The notes under the pieces were generated by a model. That model worked only from the letters and a program-made list of their open reading frames with translations. It made no database searches and had not been told where the DNA came from. DNA of 64,000 nt from JADHLN01 sp965658435 (GTDB lineage: Bacteria > Pseudomonadota > Alphaproteobacteria > Rickettsiales > JABIRX01). The DNA is taken from contig CBFHSE010000001.1 of NCBI GenBank assembly GCA_965658435.1, positions 28,995 through 92,994 on the forward strand. Direction: 5' to 3'. Position 1 is the first letter of the stretch. Every line of letters begins with the position of its first letter. Shown piece after piece: positions 1-9,590 of the stretch. Position numbers and translations under genes: made by a program.

Positions 1-1425
1 AACTCGGTAGTCAAGAAAGGGGCTCCTAGCCTCTAAAGAACAGGCCATTCCCATGCGATCAGGCTTTACCAAATTATTTCCTGAAAGTAAGAAATGAGTG
101 TCAAAAGCTAAAACCTTATTTATAGGATCAAATTCTCTATATTTATCAAAAAATCCTCTAGTAAACTCAAAGCTGTCATGGTCTTTAAATTTTGTTTTAA
201 GGTCATTGCTATAAATATCTAATTTTTCATTATTAGTTAATAAGCTAGAAAATTCAAAATATGCTTTTTCATAGCAATTTGATAATGAATTATTTTTCGC
301 AAAAAAATCTATATATTTATCATATCCAGCGAATATTTCATCGCCACCATCACCAGTTAAAACAACTTTAACATCTTTGCTTGCTAAATTTGCTACTTCA
401 TAAGTTGGAACAAAAGAAACATCTCCATGTGGTTGGTCACAAAAATATAATGTAAGAGGCCATAATTTATTCATATCAGAATGAACAATTTTACTAATAT
501 GATTGGTATTAAATCTTTTTGAGGCTTCTTTAGCGTAAATTGTTTCATCGAATCGATCATCCTCAAAACCAATTGAATAGGTTTTTAGTTTTTTATTATA
601 ATGCTTTGCAGCCAAGCCAATTACAGTTGAAGAATCAACTCCACCTGATAAAAAGCCTGCAACTTCTACATCAGATCGTAATCTAATTTTAGTAGCTTCT
701 TCTAATAAATATAAAATATCATCACTTGCTTGATCTAAGGAGATATTTTTATTCACTCTAATTTTTGCTAAATCCCACCAAATATTTTTTGTTATTTTTT
801 GATTGTTAAATTCAATATAAGTTCCAGCTTCAAGATGGTTAATATTTTTAAATGCTGTGATAGGAGAGGGTATATAATTAAAAGATAAGAAATGATGTAT
901 AGCCTCTAAATTAACTTCCCTTTTATCTAATAAAGGCAGTAATGTTTTTATTTCTGATGCAAAAGCAACCAACTTATCATTTTTATAAATATATAATGGT
1001 TTAACCCCAACCCTGTCTCTATATAAAAATAATGAATTAGTCCTTTTATCATAAATTGCAATAGCAAACATGCCATTCAATTTCTTAACAAAATCTTGCC
1101 CCCATATTTCATATGACTTTAATATAACCTCTGTATCACAATTTGTTTTAAATTCACATCCTAGTGATTTTAATTCAGCTTTAAGCTCAAGATAATTATA
1201 AATCTCACCATTTTGAATAACTACAAGATCATCTGAAATAAAAGGCTGGGTACCATTTAGAGGATCCATAATAGATAATCTTTGATTAGAAAGAATAACA
1301 TTATTATCCTGATAATAATCACTCTCATCAGGGCCGCGATGAGCTTGTATTTTATTTAACTTATTAATTATTGGTTGGTCATAATCATGCTGATCAATCT
1401 TATATATTCCCCAAATTCCACACAT
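1..1425 (-). CDS. asnB: Asparagine synthetase (glutamine-hydrolysing), C-terminus beyond window
   Basis: Transfers the amide of glutamine to aspartate, or acts as a related amidotransferase on a sugar. From the ATG at 1425 the protein begins M-C-G-I-W-G, so Cys2 is the N-terminal nucleophile of a class II glutamine amidotransferase domain; H-R-G-P-D follows at residues 29-33. The synthetase domain has the ATP-pyrophosphatase loop SGGVDSS near residue 260 and a TGDGGDE motif further on. The frame stays open for 475 codons to base 1; the family is about 600-650 residues, so the end is missing. It starts 1 nt after the stop of the sugar-phosphate transferase gene, so the two are probably co-transcribed. 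AsnB-like proteins are frequent in polysaccharide clusters, so a role in sugar amidation is possible (inference). Confidence 0.9.
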   Translation of the reverse strand, partial: MCGIWGIYKIDQHDYDQPIINKLNKIQAHRGPDESDYYQDNNVILSNQRLSIMDPLNGTQPFISDDLVVIQNGEIYNYLELKAELKSLGCEFKTNCDTEVILKSYEIWGQDFVKKLNGMFAIAIYDKRTNSLFLYRDRVGVKPLYIYKNDKLVAFASEIKTLLPLLDKREVNLEAIHHFLSFNYIPSPITAFKNINHLEAGTYIEFNNQKITKNIWWDLAKIRVNKNISLDQASDDILYLLEEATKIRLRSDVEVAGFLSGGVDSSTVIGLAAKHYNKKLKTYSIGFEDDRFDETIYAKEASKRFNTNHISKIVHSDMNKLWPLTLYFCDQPHGDVSFVPTYEVANLASKDVKVVLTGDGGDEIFAGYDKYIDFFAKNNSLSNCYEKAYFEFSSLLTNNEKLDIYSNDLKTKFKDHDSFEFTRGFFDKYREFDPINKVLAFDTHFLLSGNNLVKPDRMGMACSLEARSPFLDYRV

Positions 1426-1426
1426 A

Positions 1427-1996
1427 TTAATTAATTCTTGCTCTGTTAAAAAATACGGAAAATAACTGTAATCCAGTCTTTATAATAATTTTTATATCCA
1501 GAAAAAAATTATGACTTCTAACATATTCTAAATTATCAGCTAATTGCTGTTCATGAGTTGAATTACTTCTACCATTTATTTGGGCAAGGCCAGTAATACC
1601 TGGAAGAACTCTGTGAATTTCAATCCAATCTTTTTTACTATATTGCTTTTTTTGAGCAGCTACATTTGGCCTTGGACCAACAAAACTCATATCTCCTAGT
1701 ATTACATTAAAAATTTGTGGTAATTCATCTATGCTAGTTATCCTCAAGAATTTACCAATTTTAGTTATTCTTGCATCATTTTTTTTAGTAAAATAAGGAC
1801 CTGCTTTATCAGCTCCCATTATCATTGTTCTAAATTTATACATCTTAAATATTTTCAAATCTCTTCCAATTCTATCTTGTGTAAAAAATATACTGCCCTT
1901 ACTTGAAGACTTTACTAATAAAGAAACTAACAAAAATAGAGGTAACAAAATTACAATTAAAATAATTGCAAAAAAAATATCAAAAGCTCTTTTCAT
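1427..1996 (-). CDS. Bacterial sugar transferase (initiating undecaprenyl-phosphate glycosyl-1-phosphate transferase)
   Basis: Probably starts a surface glycan by moving a sugar-1-phosphate onto undecaprenyl phosphate at the inner membrane. The 189-residue protein is the short PglC-like form: a hydrophobic N-terminal segment (about residues 7-28), then the cytoplasmic catalytic domain with KMYKFRTM (about 51-58), SIDELPQ (about 88-94) and VGPRPN (about 106-111), all family hallmarks; GITGLAQINGR lies at about 133-143. The large N-terminal multi-spanning domain of WcaJ/WbaP is absent. It directly precedes the asnB-like gene and is divergent from a flippase gene, as in an O-antigen or capsule locus. 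The sugar cannot be told from sequence. Confidence 0.9.
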   Translation of the reverse strand: MKRAFDIFFAIILIVILLPLFLLVSLLVKSSSKGSIFFTQDRIGRDLKIFKMYKFRTMIMGADKAGPYFTKKNDARITKIGKFLRITSIDELPQIFNVILGDMSFVGPRPNVAAQKKQYSKKDWIEIHRVLPGITGLAQINGRSNSTHEQQLADNLEYVRSHNFFLDIKIIIKTGLQLFSVFFNRARIN

Positions 1997-2056
1997 TATA
2001 TGTTTTAAAAATTATGCTTAAAAATTATGCTAAAACCTAATAAATAGTTGCAAATA

Positions 2057-3334
2057 ATGTTCAAATTAATAATTAAAGCAAGCTCTTTATCTCTTTTTAT
2101 AAGGTCAGGTGGGGTGGGGCTAATGCTTTTGGTTCATATATTATTTGCTAGAACATTAAGTAAAAATGATTATGGGCTCTATATTTACGCTATAAATCTT
2201 TTGCAAATTCTAGCCTTAATTTCAAGAAGTGGCCTAGAAAATAATGCGCTAAGATTTGCAACTTTATATAAAGAAAAAAACTCTAAAAAAAAGCTACAAG
2301 AATATTTAAGCCTAGCATTTATTTTTCCAATAATTATTAGCGCTCTAATATTATTAGTAATGGTTTTTATTGTGTTTTTACTAAATAATCCTGCAAATGC
2401 TTTAAGCATGACATATATGTATATGGCTTGGATAATAGCTTTTTATGCCATTTTAGGAAATATGCAAAGCTCACTCCAAGCTATAAAAAAAATATTTTTT
2501 TCCCAAATATTTGAACAAATTATCTTGCCTATATTATTATTATTTATCCTATTAATTATTATTAATAAGCAAGCTGAATTTAACTTCCAATATGCAATAA
2601 ATAGCTATGGATTTATTATGTTTTTACTTGCATTAACATGCTCAATATTAGTTTTTAAATTTTATAATATAAAACCTACTATACCTAAAATTAGCAATAG
2701 TATTTTCTGGCTTAAAGAATCTATAATTTTAACATTTAATAATTTAATAACCTTATTACTAAATAGAATAGATCTTTTATTATTAGGGTTATTTTTGCTC
2801 ACAAGTGAAATAGCTAATTATGGGGTTGCAGGGCGTATAGCAGGATTGGTTATTTTTATTAATGCAGCAATTTCTAATATAACCAACCCCTTAATTGCAG
2901 AATTATACCATAAGAAAAAATATGCAGAGATAAGAAAAATGCTAAAAATCATTATAATATTTGCATTGTTATTTTCTTTATTAACTTTAGCTTTTCTGGC
3001 TATTACAGGAAAATTTATTCTTAGTTTTTTTGGTGACGAATATATCTCAAGCTATAAAATATTATTAATCTTATCTTTTGCTCAGGCCTTTAATCTTTTT
3101 CCAACATCATTATCATCTATTTTGATTATTAGTGGTAAGCAAAAAGAACTATTTAAAATTTCATTAATTAGCTTAATTATTATTATTATTTTATTATTAA
3201 TTTTAATACCTCAATTTGGAACTATTGGAGCTGCAATATCAACCTTAATAGGGGTATTTTTAGCAAATATTTTATTATTAAAGAAAGTAAAAAATGAATG
3301 CTCAAAAAAGATTGCAAACAATGATTTGAATTAA
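2057..3334 (+). CDS. Polysaccharide flippase (Wzx/MATE-like, oligosaccharide flippase family)
   Basis: Predicted inner-membrane flippase for undecaprenyl-linked glycan units. The protein is hydrophobic throughout, with about 12-14 transmembrane stretches and the N-terminal pattern of the family (RSGGVGLMLLVHILFAR followed by NDYGLYIYAINLLQI). I start it at the ATG at 2057; an in-frame TTG at 2048 would add three residues. It is divergent from the sugar transferase gene across about 60 bp, which must hold both promoters. The context (initiating transferase, this flippase, ligase) points to Wzx-dependent glycan export. Substrate unknown. Confidence 0.82.
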   Translation: MFKLIIKASSLSLFIRSGGVGLMLLVHILFARTLSKNDYGLYIYAINLLQILALISRSGLENNALRFATLYKEKNSKKKLQEYLSLAFIFPIIISALILLVMVFIVFLLNNPANALSMTYMYMAWIIAFYAILGNMQSSLQAIKKIFFSQIFEQIILPILLLFILLIIINKQAEFNFQYAINSYGFIMFLLALTCSILVFKFYNIKPTIPKISNSIFWLKESIILTFNNLITLLLNRIDLLLLGLFLLTSEIANYGVAGRIAGLVIFINAAISNITNPLIAELYHKKKYAEIRKMLKIIIIFALLFSLLTLAFLAITGKFILSFFGDEYISSYKILLILSFAQAFNLFPTSLSSILIISGKQKELFKISLISLIIIIILLLILIPQFGTIGAAISTLIGVFLANILLLKKVKNECSKKIANNDLN

Positions 3335-3385
3335 AAAAATAATTTGTTACAAAAACCAAGCCCATTTTAAATATAAACAAACTTT

Positions 3386-4513
3386 ATGAAACTATATTTC
3401 TACAATGTAACTAGCAGGGTTCTAAACCACAGATACTTCAATATAACTCTGCAAACATTTATCGCTTTATTTATTTTAACCTTCTTAATAAGCGCAATTT
3501 CATATAATAGCATATATATTCTCTCAAAGAATGATGGCTTTACATCAAGTTTTTTACATATTTTACGAGAGGGTATCAATACTGATTATTACCCAATGTA
3601 TTTTAGTCATATAATTCGTTTTTTTACGATATATCCATTATATTTTTTTCAAAATATAGGTATTGATCTAGCAAATATTTTATTATTTGTTACCTTATTT
3701 ACCCCAATAATATTTCATTCGATAATTAATTCTAAATTTAGGAGCCAAACATGGCTTTTATCTACCTTATTAATCCCAATTATTTTTTTAATATTTTTCA
3801 TTAGTTTTAGAAATTATCTTGTTATGTTGGGCATTACATATTTATGGATATTACTGACTCCAAAAACAGCACAGTATTTTCATATCCCTCAAATAATAAA
3901 AAATATTATCTATATATTTTCTTTCTTATTTGTGAATTTAAGTTCAGGTTCATTGCTAATTTGGTCATTATTAAACATAGTTTTTTGGAAGCAAATTGGT
4001 TCAAATACAACTAAAACTATTCGCTATATAACCTTTGCTGTTGCAAGTTTAGTTCTTTTCCTATCAGTTATGCACAAAGTTATTATATTTAGTCATACTT
4101 ATTTTAACCTTGATCTAAAATACATACCATTATTTTATAAATCAGATGCCAACGACATGAAGCAATCAGAAATTAATACTAACTCATATAACTTAAATAA
4201 AGTAAACAACATAGAATCATTATGTGCATATCACACTAAAAATATGGGATTATTATATCGTAGTAAATTAATAGAGTTATATACCAAATGTCAGTATGGC
4301 AAATTTCTTGGATATATGTTTTATACATTAGCAATCTTGGGATGCATTATTATATCTTGTCTTAAGAATCATAAAGAAAAGTATTTTTTCATAATAATTT
4401 TACCTTTTTCAATGTTAGAAGGTTTAGGCTTTCTATCAGGGTTTATAGTATTATACGTTTACATAACTTATCACTTTATTAACGCAATCTATTATATAAC
4501 AAAAAAAGAGTAA
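3386..4513 (+). CDS. Multi-spanning membrane protein of the polysaccharide cluster, unidentified
   Basis: I do not recognise a specific family. The 375-residue protein has roughly 8-9 hydrophobic helices and a hydrophilic loop at about residues 250-300. General shape and position between a flippase and an O-antigen ligase resemble EpsG/Wzy-type glycan polymerases, but I see no diagnostic motif, so this is inference from topology and neighbours only. The ATG at 3386 follows the flippase stop by 51 bp. Codon use and base composition match the surrounding genes. Confidence 0.6.
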   Translation: MKLYFYNVTSRVLNHRYFNITLQTFIALFILTFLISAISYNSIYILSKNDGFTSSFLHILREGINTDYYPMYFSHIIRFFTIYPLYFFQNIGIDLANILLFVTLFTPIIFHSIINSKFRSQTWLLSTLLIPIIFLIFFISFRNYLVMLGITYLWILLTPKTAQYFHIPQIIKNIIYIFSFLFVNLSSGSLLIWSLLNIVFWKQIGSNTTKTIRYITFAVASLVLFLSVMHKVIIFSHTYFNLDLKYIPLFYKSDANDMKQSEINTNSYNLNKVNNIESLCAYHTKNMGLLYRSKLIELYTKCQYGKFLGYMFYTLAILGCIIISCLKNHKEKYFFIIILPFSMLEGLGFLSGFIVLYVYITYHFINAIYYITKKE

Positions 4514-4587
4514 TTATTTATCAAGGTTACTAATTAAAAAATATCTGCATAAATCTTAAACTGATGTTTAATATTTCAAAAGACTTA

Positions 4588-5835
4588 TTATTTATTTAAA
4601 GTCCTACTATTGAAAATGTTGTTCACATTTAAAAATGCAATTAATAAGCTTGCTAAAAACCAATTTTGCCAGATACCATATCCAACTAGCCCAATAAAAA
4701 TATAGCTTAAAAATACAACTAGATAGATTCTTTGTAAATTAAGATTTTTAATCTTGGAGATGTTAGAAATAACAGATAAAAATAATAGGAAAAATAAGCT
4801 AAACCCTATAATTCCCAATTCAAGAAGAGTCTGAAGAAAAATGTTATGTGGGTGTGTATATAATGCATAACCATGTGTTAGGGTATTATTATATTTAGCG
4901 GATTGTTTAGGGGTAACACATCCATTCACCTCATCAACAAAATAACGAGAGCCATTAAAGCCATAGCCAATTATTGGTTTGTCTAACACAAGCTTACCAA
5001 TATATTGCCACATACATAATCTTGAAATATGACTTGGAGTAACAGGATAATTATTAGCTAATTTTTGGATATTAAGAAAGCTAGGGGCTAATAAAAAAAT
5101 TATTATAAAAAAACTTCCAGCAAAAGAGGTTAATCTAAAACTAAGCCTAGGAGATATAATATGTAATAAATAAATAATAGAGGAAGTAAAAAAAGTAATT
5201 TTAGCAGCCTCNNNNNNNNNNNNNNNNNNNNNNNNNNNNNNNNNNNNNNNNNNNNNNNNNNNNNNNNNNNNNNNNNNNNNNNNNNNNNNNNNNNNNNNNN
5301 NNNNNNNNNNNNNNNNNNNNNNNNNNNNNNNNNNNNNNNNNNNNNNNNNNNNNNNNNNNNNNNNNNNNNNNNNNNNNNAATTTAAAATATTTTGACCAAA
5401 AAATCTTTCCGTAAAATAAAATATCAAACAAATAATGATAGAAATAGTTAATATTTTTAATAATTTATCATTAGGTAAAATTATAGATTTACCCTTGTTT
5501 ATTTGCTTAAAGGCAATAAAAAAAATAACAAATAATAATAAAATTCTGAACCATAATTTAAGTCCTTTAACAATATCAGGAGACCAAAATACAGCAATTA
5601 GCATCCACAGAAAAAATAATGAGATGGAGAGCTTTAATAAATTAAAATCTTTGATAGAAAAATTTTTTTTAAAGCTAGTTTTTTCTTTAAAAGAGTAAAA
5701 TATAAAAGGTAATGAATAAACAACTAATAAAAGAGTTAAGGCCTTAGAAGAAAATAAAGCGATTATAGGAAGAAAAAAAGTCAAAATTATATAAAATAAC
5801 TCTAATTTTCTAAATTTAACATTTATAGGTTCCAT
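4588..5835 (-). CDS. O-antigen ligase / polymerase family protein (WaaL/Wzy_C), interrupted by assembly gap
   Basis: Predicted inner-membrane enzyme joining finished polysaccharide to lipid A core, or polymerising it. About 415 residues if the N run (5212-5378) has the right length; the frame is the same on both sides. The diagnostic part is in the C-terminal third: YTHPHNIFLQTLLELGIIG, matching the H-x-H-N-x-x-L-Q pattern of O-antigen ligases, preceded by a periplasmic-loop segment IGYGFNGSRYF. The rest is hydrophobic helices. It is convergent with the preceding membrane protein gene. Ligase and polymerase cannot be separated by sequence alone. Confidence 0.8.
   Translation of the reverse strand: MEPINVKFRKLELFYIILTFFLPIIALFSSKALTLLLVVYSLPFIFYSFKEKTSFKKNFSIKDFNLLKLSISLFFLWMLIAVFWSPDIVKGLKLWFRILLLFVIFFIAFKQINKGKSIILPNDKLLKILTISIIICLIFYFTERFFGQNILNXXXXXXXXXXXXXXXXXXXXXXXXXXXXXXXXXXXXXXXXXXXXXXXXXXXXXXXXEAAKITFFTSSIIYLLHIISPRLSFRLTSFAGSFFIIIFLLAPSFLNIQKLANNYPVTPSHISRLCMWQYIGKLVLDKPIIGYGFNGSRYFVDEVNGCVTPKQSAKYNNTLTHGYALYTHPHNIFLQTLLELGIIGFSLFFLLFLSVISNISKIKNLNLQRIYLVVFLSYIFIGLVGYGIWQNWFLASLLIAFLNVNNIFNSRTLNK
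5212..5378. other. Assembly gap (167 N) inside the O-antigen ligase gene
   Basis: Run of 167 N. The ligase reading frame is the same on both sides, so the estimated length is at least consistent modulo 3. Confidence 1.
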
Positions 5836-5908
5836 TTTGTACTAAATATAATATCGAACCAGATTTACATGCTGAATAGCTAAAAAACAACTATTAATAA
5901 ATGCAGTA

Positions 5909-7195
5909 TTATATATTATTTTTTAATAAAATATTTCTAGCTTTAATCTTTCCAGTCTCTACTGCTGGTTGGTCAAAAGGATTGATATTCATTACATAGC
6001 CAAGCAAAATTGTCTCTAACATAAAAAACATTAAGATCTCACCTAGAGCCTTATCTGAAAAATTTTCAAAGTGAATTCTTCTTAAAGGGCATTTATGTTC
6101 AATCAAAGTTTCAATAGTTGATTCCTGGTTAGCAAAAATAACATCACCTAATTTATTATTTTTAAAATAATCAATATCCTGAACATTATTTGGTATAATC
6201 ATCTCATTGCCCATATCTTCTGTTGATTGTGTAATAAAAGTAAAAAATTTATCTTTAGGTCCATCAAGGTAAAGCTGTAACTGACTATGTTGATCCACAC
6301 TACCTAAAGCTTTAATAGGTGTCATTCCCATCCCATTTTTACCAAGAGATTCTGCAAATAATTGTGCATACCAATAAGTAGTTTGATAAAGCCTTTGCAG
6401 ATAAGGAATAAAAACATGATTACTATATCCAGAGTCCATTGCAGCTTTAATAATAGAGGCACCTTTGAAAACCATTGAGTTTTCAGCTTCATTTAGAAAG
6501 TTATCAATTATATTTTTGCCTCCCTTAATATATTCAGAAATATTTATGCCAGTTAAAATAGCAGGAATCATTGCAACAGAAGTAAAGCAAGAATATCTTC
6601 CACCAATTTGCTTAGAGTGAGGAATAATTGGTCTTTTTAAATTATCAGCAATATCCTTCAAAGGGCTTTTGCTATCTTCAGTTATGAAATAAAAATTTTC
6701 AGCTCCTAATTTTTCAATGTCTTTTTTAAAAAAATCCTGAGTTACTAAAATCTGGGATAATGTTTCTAAGGTTTTTCCAGATTTTGAAATAGTTAAAAAA
6801 GCTGTAGATGTAAAATCTAAATTTTCCAGAAAAATGTTAAAATTATGATAATGCAAATTATCAATAAAAATTATCTCAATAGTTTTTGAGCTAAGATATT
6901 GGTAAAATCTGCTTCCACATAATGCTTGACCGCCAAGAGACGAGCCGCCAATACCAAAAATAATCAGCTTTTTATATTTATTAGAAATTTCAATAGCGAT
7001 ATCTTTAGAAATTTTAAATTCAGAATCATCATTGCAAATATCAAGCAAAGAAATATGATTTTTATCACTAATTAATTTTTTGTAGCCATCTAAAATAGAT
7101 GATGAAGCTTCACCTAATAAATTATTATTAGAAAATTTTCCAGATAACTCAAGAGAAAATGAAAAGCTATGCGCTTGCTTTTGCTTCAATATCAT
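5909..7195 (-). CDS. pgi: Glucose-6-phosphate isomerase
   Basis: Interconverts glucose-6-phosphate and fructose-6-phosphate in the cytoplasm. Family signatures are clear: [25 protein letters not shown], a [10 protein letters not shown] segment and [15 protein letters not shown]; a catalytic Lys region lies near the C-terminus ([11 protein letters not shown]). About 428 residues, the short Pgi type rather than the ~550-residue E. coli type. I start at the ATG at 7195; an in-frame TTG at 7219 would add eight residues. Either start lies inside the last codons of metE, giving an overlap of at least 29 nt, so pgi is probably translationally coupled to metE. Pgi is absent from classical Rickettsia, so its presence suggests working sugar metabolism or nucleotide-sugar supply for the nearby polysaccharide genes. 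Confidence 0.95.
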   Translation of the reverse strand: MILKQKQAHSFSFSLELSGKFSNNNLLGEASSSILDGYKKLISDKNHISLLDICNDDSEFKISKDIAIEISNKYKKLIIFGIGGSSLGGQALCGSRFYQYLSSKTIEIIFIDNLHYHNFNIFLENLDFTSTAFLTISKSGKTLETLSQILVTQDFFKKDIEKLGAENFYFITEDSKSPLKDIADNLKRPIIPHSKQIGGRYSCFTSVAMIPAILTGINISEYIKGGKNIIDNFLNEAENSMVFKGASIIKAAMDSGYSNHVFIPYLQRLYQTTYWYAQLFAESLGKNGMGMTPIKALGSVDQHSQLQLYLDGPKDKFFTFITQSTEDMGNEMIIPNNVQDIDYFKNNKLGDVIFANQESTIETLIEHKCPLRRIHFENFSDKALGEILMFFMLETILLGYVMNINPFDQPAVETGKIKARNILLKNNI

Positions 7196-9276
7196 CGCGA
7201 ATTTCTTTTGCAGCTTCAACCATTTCTTTAAGAGCTCCCATAGTTTCGGGCCATCCTCTTGTTTTTAAGCCACAATCTGGATTAACCCAGATTTTTTCTG
7301 CAGGAAGTACATTTAATGCTTTTAATAATAATGCTTTCATTTCTTGCTTATTAGGAACGCGAGGAGAGTGNNNNNNNNNNNNNNNNNNNNNNNNNNNNNN
7401 NNNNNNNNNNNNNNNNNNNNNNNNNNNNNNNNNNNNNNNNNNNNNNNNNNNNNNNNNNNNNNNNNNNNNNNNNNNNNNNNNNNNNNNNNNNNNNNNNNNN
7501 NNNNNNNNNNNNNNNNNNNNNNNNNNNNNNNNNNNNNNNNNNNNNNNNNNNNNNNNNNNNNNNNNNNNNNNNNNNNNNNNNNNNNNNNNNNNNNNNNNNN
7601 NNNNNNNNNNNNNNNNNNNNNNNNNNNNNNNNNNNNNNNNNNNNNNNNNNNNNNNNNNNNNNNNNNNNNNNNNNNNNNNNNNNNNNNNNNNNNNNNNNNN
7701 NNNNNNNNNNNNNNNNNNNNNNNNNNNNNNNNNNNNNNNNNNNNNNNNNNNNNNNNNNNNNNNNNNNNNNNNNNNNNNNNNNNNNNNNNNNNNNNNNNNN
7801 NNNNNNNNNNNNNNNNNNNNNNNNNNNNNNNNNNNNNNNNNNNNNNNNNNNNNNNNNNNNNNNNNNNNNNNNNNNNNNNNNNNNNNNNNNNNNNNNNNNN
7901 NNNNNNNNNNNNNNNNNNNNNNNNNNNNNNNNNNNNNNNNNNNNNNNNNNNNNNNNNNNNNNNNNNNNNNNNNNNNNNNNNNNNNNNNNNNNNNNNNNNN
8001 NNNNNNNNNNNNNNNNNNNNNNNNNNNNNNNNNNNNNNNNNNNNNNNNNNNNNNNNNNNNNNNNNNTATAAATTCATCATATTGACTAGCTGTTAATTCA
8101 CCTTTTTTAAATGCAGCTCTTGCTTTTCTTACTTCAGCGGTTTGAGGGAATGAACCAATAGTAGTAGAAGGAAATAGAGGGAAGTTAAATATATCTTTTT
8201 GCTTTTTAGCACGAACTTCATACGGGTTATCCCTGTCATAGTCAGAATCTTTAAGGCTATTAATTCTGTCTTGAACTGCTCTATTATTAACTTTTGCAGA
8301 ATTTCTACGATTAGATAAAGCTTGTTTATTAGCTGCTAAGTAATTTTGATCTAAATTTTTTAAAGCATGTAATTCATCTAATTTTTGAGTTGCAAAAGCA
8401 AGCCATTCTTTTATCTCGCTATCAATTTTATCTTCTACAGAAAGATCAACAGGAGAATGAAGTAATGAACAGCTAGGTGCAATGATAACTCTTTCGCTAC
8501 CAAGTTTTTCTGTTGCTTTATTTATAATTTTTAATGAATTTTCTAAATTATTAATCCAAATATTTCTTCCGTCAATTACACCTAGTGAGATTGCAGCTTG
8601 CTCTGGAATTTTAGCTAGGGCGTTATCAAGCTGATTTTCAGCTCTTACTAAATCAAAATGATAAGAAGCAGCATTAATAGTAAAATAACTATCTAGGTTA
8701 TTTTCTAAGGCAGCAAAATAGCTAGTCATATGAATATTTATGCCAGCATCATCACAAGCAGATGATATTTTATCATATGCTACAGTGAATAAATTCCTAA
8801 CTTCATCATTTAAATCAGTAACTAAGATAGGCTCATCTATTTGTATGTCTTTTACTCCAAGGTCAGATAATTTGCTGATTATTTCTAAATAACATTTTAC
8901 TAAATTATCACATAAAGAAAAGCGGTTAAAATTTTCTTGTTTTTCTTTTCCTACAGCAAGTAAAGTTATTGGACCAATAATAACTGGTCTTGTTTCTATG
9001 CCAATTTCTTTTGCTTCGCTATATTCTGAAAATATTTTGTCACTTGAAATTGAGAATTCTTGACCTGAGATAAATTCAGGTACAATATAGTGATAATTAG
9101 TATCAAACCATTTAGTCATTTCCATTGCAGGAACATCTATCCCATCAGCTTGTTTTCCTCTGGCCATTGAGAAGAAATTATCAAGAGAGACATTGCCTCC
9201 TGTGTGATTATAGCGTTCAGGGACTGCGCCAACTAAACAGATCATATCTAGTATTTGATCATAAAAAGAAAAATCA
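7167..9276 (-). CDS. metE: Cobalamin-independent methionine synthase, N-terminus inside assembly gap
   Basis: Makes methionine from homocysteine and 5-methyltetrahydropteroyl-triglutamate without B12. Recognised by the substrate-binding segment [17 protein letters not shown], by [16 protein letters not shown] at the start of the C-terminal barrel, and by [16 protein letters not shown] near the end, which supplies the last zinc-ligand Cys. The other zinc ligands fall in the N run 7371-8066. An ATG at 9245 is not the true start: the frame continues upstream as [10 protein letters not shown], matching the family's D-F-x-x-Y-D segment, into the gap 9277-9463. About 60 further residues are expected, so the start codon should lie in or at the edge of that gap. 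Downstream pgi overlaps its last codons. It is divergent from metK. Confidence 0.95.
7371..8066. other. Assembly gap (696 N) inside metE
   Basis: Run of 696 N, an exact multiple of three, with metE in the same frame on both sides. It hides most of the catalytic C-terminal barrel. Confidence 1.
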
Positions 9277-9463
9277 NNNNNNNNNNNNNNNNNNNNNNNN
9301 NNNNNNNNNNNNNNNNNNNNNNNNNNNNNNNNNNNNNNNNNNNNNNNNNNNNNNNNNNNNNNNNNNNNNNNNNNNNNNNNNNNNNNNNNNNNNNNNNNNN
9401 NNNNNNNNNNNNNNNNNNNNNNNNNNNNNNNNNNNNNNNNNNNNNNNNNNNNNNNNNNNNNNN
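9277..9463. other. Assembly gap (187 N) covering the metE start
   Basis: Run of 187 N. The expected ~60 N-terminal residues of MetE need about 180 nt, so the gap probably contains little more than the start of metE. Confidence 1.
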
Positions 9464-9590
9464 CTTGTTTTGTCTTATTTTTAAAGAATCACCAAAAATA
9501 TAATATAATCAATATTATGCAAGTAAATTATTGCTTTTTAAGCTGTTAATAGATAAATTTCGCGTGATTATTTAAAATTTATTAAACAAA

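Noticed and set aside
7159..8096. Open frames running through the N run in metE
   Set aside because: They consist almost only of unknown residues and overlap metE, which is supported on both sides.
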